This document shows positions 6,501 to 11,098 of a stretch of DNA of 11,098 nt, in pieces. The translations under genes and the position numbers were made by a program. Source of the stretch: Auxenochlorella pyrenoidosa. Lineage: Eukaryota > Chlorophyta > Trebouxiophyceae > Chlorellales > Chlorellaceae. The stretch's first letter is position 1, and each line of letters starts with the position of its first letter. Location: positions 851,041-862,138 of the forward strand of contig KQ481977.1 in NCBI GenBank assembly GCA_001430745.1. Reading direction: 5' to 3'. Under the pieces are notes generated by a model. That model had not been told where the DNA came from and did not search any database. It was given only the letters and a program-made list of their open reading frames with translations.

Positions 6501-9500
6501 GGGCCCCTACGTGGCATGAGCTCGGCACAGACCAGCTCGGCACAGGCCAGCTCGACAAGCTGCACCAGCACGCGCACTTGGCGCTCCAATTCCCAGCGTG
6601 GCGCCTGCTTGCCTGCACACCCCTTCCCAGCCCCCACCCCCCACCCCCTGTGATCTAACCCTGGCCCGTGCCCTCTGCCCCCCGCCTGCAGCTCCAAGCC
6701 GGGCCCTCCGGAGGTTGCACAGGCGCTCGAGGTGGACGGCAAGCTGACCATCCTGGTGAACCAGCCCGCGGTGCTGGGCGGCCCAGGAGGTGGGCAGAGG
6801 GACGAAGCGGAGGGGGGGGACGAAGCGCAGGCCGTGAGCGGTCACTCAGGCGCACTTGCTGCACGTGCCCGCAATGCATGCACGCTCCTTGCGCGCGTGC
6901 AGCCCACGCTGGGCTGGCCCCCGATCCACAACACGCCCCCGCCCTGCAGGCATCCGATCCTACTCCCTGCGCGGCACGCCGGCCAGCGGCAGCAGGGCGC
7001 TGGCTGCCTCTGGGCTGGGCCTGCCCAGCAGCGGCGCTGTTGGCCAGGTGCGTTCCTCCCACTGGCGGCTGTTGCACACATGCGTCTGAGGGCTGCCGGC
7101 GGCCACCGCCAGGGCCGGCCACTGCTGCACTGTGCTCGCATGCATCCATCCTGGCGCCCGCTAGGACCTCCGGGCATGGCCCGCCTATACATGCTGCTCA
7201 CAGCCGCCCACTCACCTCTTAACCCTGCCGTCCCCTCGCCCCTCCCTGCAGCGCGCCTTCCTCTTCACCCCCGGGCAGTTCAGCAATGGAGTCAACTACA
7301 CTTTTGTCGCGCAGGTGCCCCTCTTGTGCATTGCCACCTTGCCAGCAGCAATTGCTGCCCGGCATCTGCCTGACAGGCATGTTTGCTCTAGCAGCAGGCG
7401 TCAAGTTTGTCAGCGCCCAGCCTCTGCCCGATCCTGACTGCTGCCTGTGCGGCTGGCTGCTTGCAGGCGGAGAACTCGCAGGGCAAGAGCACCAGGAGTG
7501 AACCCTTCTCATACGTCACTAAAGCGTGAGCCGGGGGTGATGGAGCCATTTCTCACCCTAAATCGCCATGCCACACGCCTGGTGGCATGGGGTCGCACAG
7601 CACCCTGGAAGCTGTTCCCATAGCCTGCTCCCCTCCCCATGCCCTGCTTCCCCGCAGCGCCCGCCCCGGCGCCCCCCGCGTCGTCAGGATTGCCGGGTCC
7701 ATGGGCGCCCTGGACGTGTTCCTCGCCCAGCCGGACGTTCTCGGCGGCCCCGGCGGTGAGCTGCAGAGCGCGCTGCACAAGAGAGAAAGCACGTCCGGCG
7801 CTTGGTTCGTGTGCGAGCGAGCGCCTATGGCTGGGCAGGTCCAGCATGGCTGAGCCTCAAAGCAGGCAGTGCAGGAGGATCGGGCAGTTAAGGACGTTAG
7901 CTGTGCCAGGTGCCTGCGGGCCCTCAGGTGTGCCCTGCCTGCTGCGCCTGCCACACGCCGCCTGCGCATTGTTGCCACACGCCGCCGCCCTTCGCCGACC
8001 CCCTTGCAGCCATCACCGGCTGGCGGGTGACAGCTGCCCCCTTTGGGTTCACCGGGGCCACCAAGACGGTGGAGGGGGCGGGCACCCTGGTCGCAGGCGG
8101 CCAGGCAGGCGGCTGGGCAGTGAAACGCTGCCTTGCGGCGCTTGTGGGACTGCGAGCCTCTCATGTTGCTTGCCTCTTGAGGTGGCCGGTGGTCCAGCGC
8201 CGGCCGCGGCCCCGGCACGCGGCACACAGCGCAGCCCGGGTGCCTGCTCAGCAAGCATCTGCCAACCTGCCCTGGCTTGCCCCGGCTCGCCCCCGGCCCC
8301 TGCAGATCAAGCTCACGTTTGCGGCCGGCGCGCTGCGCATGGGGCGGGCCTACAGGTTTGATGCGTACGCTCAGAACTCCATTGGCTGGGGCCCGCGCAG
8401 CGAGGAGCCACTGGTGGACCAGGTCCCGTACTACCCAGCGTGAGCCTTCGGGGGCTGGGCCAGCTGGGTCAGCTGGGCCCTGGGTGCTGGGGCTGGCCTG
8501 CTAAACCAGGGGCAGAGGCAGGCAGGGCGTGGATGCATGCCTGGCAGCCGGGGTGCTCTGCCAGCCAGAGTTGGATGGGCCGCTCCGCCCGGCACCGCGC
8601 GTGTCATGCGCCGCCACCAGCAAGCCTGCCCATCCCTCCAGGCCGTGCCAACTGGGTCGCCAGTGCAGCAGGGCGGGGGGATGCATTTCATGCATACCAC
8701 AGGCGCAGCAGGCTTGACTGGGCAAGACAGCAGCCCAGCAGGATACTGCGGCGAGGGGCCATTTATAACCCCCCGACCCACCATCCTTGTCCCCTCTGCG
8801 CCCTGCCCTGCAGGCCCCCCGCTGCGCTGGACACCACCTGTGGGCAGGACCAGATGTGGCTGGCTGCCCAGGGCGCGTTTGCCGCCCTCAGCTACACCCC
8901 CAGCACCAACCCCTTCCAGGCGGCGGTGACCTTTAGCGGCAACTACTCCTCTGCCAGGTGGGTGGGGCCTGGTCGGAGCTGAGCTGCCAGCAGGTTATAA
9001 AACAAAACACTCGTCTGGAACACCCCGTACCGCCCTCATTGCGACAGCACGCCAGCAACGTCAACAACAACCCACACCTGGGCCCGCGGAGGCGCTACGC
9101 ATCCTCCACCGCCGTGCCGCACATTCCGCCTGCCCCGCCTGCAGGGCCTTTGGCGTCGCCTACAACGAGCTCGCCCCCATGGCCCAGGGCGCCACCAAGC
9201 GCTGCGTCTGGTGGATGCTGAAGCAGGCCGGGACGTGAGTGCCGGGCGGGGCAACACGAGGAGCGGCAGGCTCTGCCACGGCGGGCACGTGCGCCAGGAG
9301 AGGGCCCGGGCGCTGCCGGGAGCGCCCCCATGCCCGCTTTGCCAGCCCCCATCCGCCCGGTCACCAGTGATGGCTGCAGCGCACCAGCCACTCACCACGC
9401 CGCCCGTTGACGAGTTTTCGACTCCCCGACCCCTTACGCCCCGCTGCCCCCGTGCAGCATCGGCTCGCCATGGTGGGGCATCCAGGTGCAGGTGCCGCCC

Positions 9501-11098
9501 ACAGCCGTCAAGTTCCCCGACCTGATGCTTGTGGGCAGCGACGTCGCACCCAACACCTTCCCCGGTGAGTTCCGCCTCCCCCGCGCGCACAGGCAGCCAG
9601 GGGTGGCGCATCGTGCCGTCGCTCCTGCGGGCCCGTGCCGCTAGCAGCAGCCGTGTGCACTGCTGCCAGCTGGGGAGGGGGGAAGGGGGGATGCGCCTGT
9701 TTCCAGCGGGCGTGGAGCAGCTCACGGCGCAGTCCTTCCTACATGGTTCAGCTGATGCTGCCGGCGCACTGGTAGCCAGCCTGCCGGGTGAGCATCGCTC
9801 GAGCAGGCAGGCCCTGGCCCCCCCCCCCTGCTTTGTGCACGCAGACAACGACGCGGCCTACTGGCAGAGCTGGTTCTCCCACCCGTCCACCGTCATCTGC
9901 TCGAAGATGACCGAGCCGTATGCCCTCCGGAATGTGGGGAAGACGATTGCCATGGCGTGCAGGGACGGCGCTGGTGAGTGGGCGCCAGGGGCCTGGCAGG
10001 CTGCTTACCGCTCCGCTCCGCTGGCTGTGCTGTGCTGCGCTTGCTTGCTCGCGCAGAGAAGCATCTTGCACCGCGCGGGCGAGGCGCGGGTCAGCTCGCA
10101 CGAATGCTGGCAGCCCTGCTGCCGCCGAGTGGCATGCATGATGCGCGCCCCGTCGGTGGCGCTCCCTTGGGTTGCCCAGCAGCAGATGTAGCTGCCCCCT
10201 CCCCGCGCTGCAGGCAAGCTGTATGCCCCCGGCCGGCAGTACTTTGCCATCTTTGCGATTGATGCAGCGGGCACCAAGGATGTGCCCCGCTGGGGGCCCA
10301 TCGCCCTGGCCATCGCGCCCCCTCCGCCCATGTGAGCGCCGCCAGCCCCGCCTGCCTTGCTGTTGGCTGTTCACAGCGAGGCTGCTCTAACGGGTGCTCA
10401 TCCGGCATGTGGGCCCCAGCAGGGCGGTGCTGCATGTCCACCTGGCGGAGCGTGAAGCTCGCGTCAAGCAGGCTCAGCAGCCCCCTTTTTGCCCGGCTCC
10501 AACCGCAGGCCGCCGCCGCCGTCCCCGCCCCCGCCCCCGCTACCACCCGCGCCTCAGCCGCCCTCGCCGTCGCCGCCTCCACCCGAGCCGCCGTCCCCAA
10601 GCCCACCACCTCCCACGCCCCTCCCGTGGCTAACAGCTGGTGAGCTCGTACACCACATCCCTTCATTCTGAGTTCGCACCCCTCCCAAAGGAGCAAGGGA
10701 AATAGGAAATCGTTATGCAAGGAGGAGCGCACTGTCTCAAGCCCACCTCCTCCATGAGTTCAGCACCTGCCCACAAGCTTTCCCTGGGTGCCTGCCTGCC
10801 AGCCTACCAGCCTGCCAGCCTGTCTGCCTGCCTGCCTGGTCTGCTTGCTTCATGCCTGACGTCTGCTGCTGGCTCCTGCTCAACTTACCCCAGCGCATTG
10901 CTGCACACAAGCTCAGCCAGGCGCCGCCGCCACCGTGCCCGCTTTGCCCACCTTTGCGGCCCTGCCCCATGCCCGTGTCCTGCTTGCAGAGTGCGTGAAC
11001 GACCCGACATACCTGCAGCTGCGCCAGAGGGTGGACAACTTCCTCCCCTATGACACCACAGACACCCCGCTCCCAACCACGGCAGACTGGTGGGCACG
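3459..11098 (+). CDS. Secreted multi-domain fibronectin type III-like protein, spliced, 3' end outside window
   Basis: Exons: 3459-3557, 3639-3674, 3771-3830, about 4268(or 4037)-4595, 4790-4905, 5254-5384, 5524-5633, 5908-6008, 6285-6406, 6692-6789, 6950-7047, 7252-7314, 7467-7525, 7658-7755, 8010-8119, 8306-8439, 8814-8957, 9145-9234, 9458-9564, 9845-9973, 10214-10331, 10509-10639 and 10990 onward. All junction phases agree. The product has a signal peptide, a Cys-rich head, a Ser/Gly/Ala linker, four FN3-like modules (about residues 150-588), a Cys-containing region of unknown fold, a polyproline linker and the start of a further domain. The modules show a PGPP-like A strand, a strand pair ending in GGPG, and an F-PG-F-x-x-G-x-x-Y-x-F strand with an NSQG-type turn. 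Sequons (NAT twice, NYT, NYS) fit a secreted glycoprotein. The likely role is cell-surface or wall binding; the ligand is unknown. FN3 is assigned by pattern, and a related Ig-like beta sandwich is possible. Confidence 0.75.
3639..3674 (+). CDS. FN3 gene, exon 2
   Basis: This 12-codon exon (TTCDTALVLDPA) has acceptor TTACTTGCAG before it and donor GTAAGG after it, phase 0 at both ends. A donor five bases later (GTGCGC) would break the frame of exon 3, so it was not chosen. Confidence 0.68.
3771..3830 (+). CDS. FN3 gene, exon 3: start of Cys-rich head
   Basis: This 20-codon exon, phase 0 at both ends, has acceptor ATGACTGCAG and donor GTAAGC. It encodes GEGRNAPNCGHNAERGCLLP. With the Cys of exon 2 and the Cys cluster of exon 4 it forms a small Cys-rich N-terminal unit, probably disulfide bonded outside the cell. 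Confidence 0.66.
4268..4595 (+). CDS. FN3 gene, exon 4: Cys cluster, linker and first strands of FN3-1 (start uncertain)
   Basis: The 3' end is firm: it encodes PGPKVIFAAVNAATTLQVVF and ends in phase 1 at the GTGAGC donor at 4596. It also encodes a Cys cluster (SGQLCIGCEPLKQVEC, then RPC) and a Ser/Ala/Gly linker. The start is not fixed. In-phase acceptors exist before 4268, before 4247 and before 4037. The earliest would add up to 77 residues of Ala-rich sequence, mostly GCA codons unlike the rest of the gene, so I prefer the late start. Confidence 0.6.
4790..4905 (+). CDS. FN3 gene, exon 5: middle of FN3-1
   Basis: The acceptor is CTGCCGCAG and the donor GTGCGC, phases 1 to 0. It encodes ANLYRVIGRVPV followed by ANATNATVDIVKEG, with two overlapping N-glycosylation sequons. 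It corresponds to exons 8, 11 and 15 of the later modules. Confidence 0.78.
4906..5253 (+). other. Intron 5 of FN3 gene (348 bp) with short minisatellite
   Basis: It contains two exact 19-bp tandem copies (4959-4977 and 4978-4996, unit starting CGGGGCTGCC), followed by one full and one partial 11-bp CCTCTGTGCAG unit (4997-5017), and ends in a long C-rich acceptor tract. No gene is seen. Confidence 0.75.
4959..5017 (+). repeat. Two nested short tandem repeats in intron 5
   Basis: Two perfect 19-bp copies are followed immediately by two 11-bp copies (the second missing its last base). All four units end in GTGCA(G), so the array probably grew by slippage. Confidence 0.9.
5254..5384 (+). CDS. 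FN3 gene, exon 6: last strands of FN3-1
   Basis: The acceptor lies after a 13-base C tract (CCTGTGCAG) and the donor is GTGAGT, phases 0 to 2. It encodes LVFGPGEFRDGQLYRFYAFY and then STDGGKTWSDES. The F-x-PG-x-F-x-x-G-x-x-Y pattern is shared by all four modules. Confidence 0.84.
5398..5421. repeat. CCGG tetranucleotide tract, six units, self-complementary
   Basis: It begins 13 bases after the exon 6 donor, in intron 6 (5385-5523). The tract is its own reverse complement, so the nascent RNA could fold into a GC hairpin close to the donor. Confidence 0.9.
5524..5633 (+). CDS. FN3 gene, exon 7: first strands of FN3-2
   Basis: The phase-2 start follows CCTGTGCAG and the phase-1 end precedes GTGAGT. 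It encodes ARPGPPTLVSAKMVG and, further on, IQLDPPVRIGGPG. At 110 nt it is 12 nt longer than its counterparts in modules 3 and 4 (98 nt each). Confidence 0.84.
5908..6008 (+). CDS. FN3 gene, exon 8: middle of FN3-2
   Basis: The acceptor is CCCCCACAG and the donor GTGAGG, phases 1 to 0. It encodes ILSYVVKGALVGGGGQSLDF and a short loop. The Tyr-x-Val-x-Gly start is typical of the C strand of an FN3 fold. Confidence 0.8.
6285..6406 (+). CDS. FN3 gene, exon 9: last strands of FN3-2
   Basis: The acceptor is CTGCCTGCAG and the donor GTGCGC, phases 0 to 2, 122 nt. It encodes VVEFPPGSFLSGRKYIFSVQ then ATNSQGSSSRSNALAVV, a clean F-G strand pair of an FN3 module. Confidence 0.86.
6519..6563 (+). repeat. 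Degenerate 15-bp tandem repeat, three units
   Basis: Units at 6519-6533, 6534-6548 and 6549-6563 share AGCTCG-CACAG-CC; the first two differ at one base and the third is more diverged. It lies in intron 9 and is non-coding. Confidence 0.75.
6692..6789 (+). CDS. FN3 gene, exon 10: first strands of FN3-3
   Basis: 98 nt, phases 2 to 1, acceptor CCGCCTGCAG and donor GTGGGC. It encodes SKPGPPEVAQALEVDGKL followed by TILVNQPAVLGGPG. PGPPEV at the start is a classic FN3 A-strand motif. Confidence 0.85.
6950..7047 (+). CDS. FN3 gene, exon 11: middle of FN3-3
   Basis: 98 nt, phases 1 to 0, acceptor GCCCTGCAG and donor GTGCGT. It encodes IRSYSLRGTPASGSRALAAS and a Gly/Ser-rich loop. Confidence 0.78.
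7252..7314 (+). CDS. FN3 gene, exon 12: FN3-3 strand F
   Basis: 63 nt, phase 0 at both ends, acceptor CTCCCTGCAG and donor GTGCCC. It encodes RAFLFTPGQFSNGVNYTFVA, with one NYT sequon. It is the first half of a segment that is a single exon in the other modules. Confidence 0.76.
7467..7525 (+). CDS. FN3 gene, exon 13: FN3-3 strand G
   Basis: 59 nt, phases 0 to 2, acceptor CTGCTTGCAG and donor GTGAGC. It encodes AENSQGKSTRSEPFSYVTKA. Exons 12 and 13 together are 122 nt, the same as exon 9, so the 152-bp intron between them looks like a gain in this module. Confidence 0.8.
7658..7755 (+). CDS. FN3 gene, exon 14: first strands of FN3-4
   Basis: 98 nt, phases 2 to 1, acceptor TCCCCGCAG and donor GTGAGC. 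It encodes ARPGAPRVVRIAGSMG then DVFLAQPDVLGGPG, closely parallel to exon 10 in length, phase and ending. Confidence 0.84.
7949..7986 (+). repeat. Spaced 14-bp direct repeat
   Basis: TGCCACACGCCGCC occurs at 7949-7962 and again at 7973-7986, in intron 14 just before the exon 15 acceptor. It is probably a local duplication of the pyrimidine-rich acceptor region. Confidence 0.8.
8010..8119 (+). CDS. FN3 gene, exon 15: middle of FN3-4 (3' end uncertain)
   Basis: The acceptor is CCCCTTGCAG. It encodes ITGWRVTAAPFGFTGATKTV. The donor used is GTGAAA at 8120, the best in-phase (phase 0) GT that keeps the module a normal size. The frame stays open all the way into exon 16, so a later in-phase GTGGGA near 8145, or retention of the intron, cannot be excluded. 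Confidence 0.62.
8306..8439 (+). CDS. FN3 gene, exon 16: last strands of FN3-4
   Basis: 134 nt, phases 0 to 2, acceptor CCCCTGCAG and donor GTGAGC. It encodes IKLTFAAGALRMGRAYRFDA then YAQNSIGWGPRSEEPLV. The W-G-P-x-S end is the usual FN3 G-strand entry. Confidence 0.86.
8440..8813 (+). other. Intron 16 of FN3 gene (374 bp)
   Basis: No gene is seen in it. It opens with short CAGCTGGG-type tandem copies (8457-8480) and holds two ATGCAT boxes four bases apart (8681-8686 and 8690-8695). The acceptor is CTGCCCTGCAG. Confidence 0.75.
8814..8957 (+). CDS. FN3 gene, exon 17: Cys-containing region of unknown fold
   Basis: 144 nt, phases 2 to 2, donor GTGGGT. It encodes DTTCGQDQMWLAAQGAFAAL, then a Pro/Ser/Thr turn and AAVTFSGNYSSA with an NYS sequon. 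I do not recognise the family. Confidence 0.83.
9145..9234 (+). CDS. FN3 gene, exon 18
   Basis: 90 nt, phases 2 to 2, acceptor CCGCCTGCAG and donor GTGAGT. It encodes AFGVAYNELAPMAQGATKRC and VWWMLKQAGT. It continues the unrecognised region and carries one Cys and two adjacent Trp. Confidence 0.8.
9458..9564 (+). CDS. FN3 gene, exon 19
   Basis: 107 nt, phases 2 to 1, acceptor CCCGTGCAG and donor GTGAGT. It encodes IGSPWWGIQVQVPPTAVKFP and DLMLVGSDVAPNTFP, which look beta-rich. No family is recognised. Confidence 0.8.
9707..9787 (+). CDS. FN3 gene, possible optional exon 19b
   Basis: This is an open 81-nt stretch between a CAG (9704-9706) and a GTGAGC (9788), phase 1 on both sides, so including it or skipping it keeps the frame. 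It would add 27 residues (AGVEQLTAQSFLHG...). Its codons (CTA, CAT, TCA, GTA) are less biased than the neighbouring exons, and the intron after it would be only 57 bp. I treat it as a candidate cassette exon, not part of the main model. Confidence 0.3.
9845..9973 (+). CDS. FN3 gene, exon 20
   Basis: 129 nt, phases 1 to 1, acceptor TGCACGCAG and donor GTGAGT. It encodes DNDAAYWQSWFSHPSTVICS then KMTEPYALRNVGKTIAMACR. Two further Cys suggest disulfides with exons 17 and 18. No family is recognised. Confidence 0.82.
10214..10331 (+). CDS. FN3 gene, exon 21: FN3-like end of the unknown region
   Basis: 118 nt, phases 1 to 2, acceptor GCGCTGCAG and donor GTGAGC. It encodes KLYAPGRQYFAIFAIDAAGT followed by WGPIALAIAPPPP. 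The 'PG-x-x-Y-x-F-x-x-x-A' strand and WGP echo the last exon of the FN3 modules and end in the same phase 2, so exons 17-21 may include a divergent fifth module. Confidence 0.8.
10509..10639 (+). CDS. FN3 gene, exon 22: Ser-Pro polyproline linker
   Basis: 131 nt, phases 2 to 1, acceptor CAACCGCAG and donor GTGAGC. It encodes about 40 residues of PPPPSPPPPPLPP type, with several SPPPP units, then LPWLTAG. Such Ser-Pro tracts form rigid polyproline II rods and are heavily O-glycosylated in pherophorins and other algal wall glycoproteins. Confidence 0.84.
10640..10989 (+). other. Intron 22 of FN3 gene (350 bp)
   Basis: No gene is seen. It starts with a comparatively AT-rich stretch (10640-10720), then carries an imperfect CCTG/CCAG tract, and ends in a C-rich region before CTTGCAG. 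Confidence 0.7.
10791..10852 (+). repeat. Imperfect CCTG tetranucleotide tract
   Basis: About 15 four-base units of CCTG, CCAG and TCTG type lie on the sense strand of intron 22. It is the same motif, in the same transcriptional sense, as the tract in intron 7 of the left gene. Confidence 0.85.
10990..11098 (+). CDS. FN3 gene, exon 23 (incomplete at window end)
   Basis: The acceptor is CTGCTTGCAG and the phase-1 junction gives ECVNDPTYLQLRQRVDNFLP, then a Thr/Pro/Asp-rich stretch and ADWWA at the edge. It starts a further domain after the linker. I cannot name it from 36 residues. Confidence 0.78.

Noticed and set aside
5502..6653. A 383-codon plus-strand open frame
   Set aside because: It reads through introns 7 and 8. 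Only the parts matching exons 8 and 9 carry FN3 motifs, and the rest is intron translated by chance.
8757..8770. TATA-like TTTATAA on the plus strand as an internal promoter
   Set aside because: It sits inside intron 16 with no start codon or new gene downstream, and the reading frame of the FN3 gene continues across it.

Overview
The window looks like nuclear DNA of a green alga, most likely a GC-rich trebouxiophyte of the Chlorella group, though a chlamydomonad cannot be excluded. The signs are many short GC-rich exons with GTGAG/GTGCG donors and TGCAG acceptors, strong use of GCC/CTG/GTG codons, and an exon encoding a Ser-Pro-rich polyproline linker of the algal wall-protein type. There is no operon structure. 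No tRNA, rRNA, transposon, CRISPR or prophage feature was seen. All gene models were spliced by eye from splice signals, reading frame and intron phase, and there is no transcript support.

The window holds two divergent, multi-exon genes for predicted secreted proteins, and both run off the window. The left gene, on the minus strand (start at 3155, running down to position 15 and beyond), has nine visible exons and 459 codons so far. It encodes a signal peptide, a long Ala/Gln/Pro-rich N-terminal region, an unrecognised globular segment, and then what I read as the first part of a MACPF (membrane attack complex/perforin) domain. The rest of that domain should lie outside the window to the left.

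The right gene, on the plus strand (start at 3459, running past 11098), has about 23 exons and at least about 860 codons in view. It encodes a signal peptide, a Cys-rich N-terminus, a Ser/Gly/Ala linker, four tandem fibronectin type III-like modules, a Cys-containing region I do not recognise, a polyproline linker, and the start of another domain. Modules 2 to 4 are each encoded by the same exon pattern, with intron phases 2-1-0. This indicates that the modules arose by tandem duplication together with their introns.

The two start codons are 303 bp apart. The gap probably acts as a shared bidirectional promoter, with a TATAAA on the minus strand about 90 bases before the left start. Joint expression of a candidate pore-former and a multi-domain secreted, adhesin-like protein is the most interesting hypothesis here, but it is inference. 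The introns carry many simple repeats: CCTG tetranucleotide tracts on the sense strand in one intron of each gene, G/C homopolymers, a CCGG tract and short minisatellites. These look like ordinary products of a GC-rich algal genome, but several could affect splicing or sequence quality.
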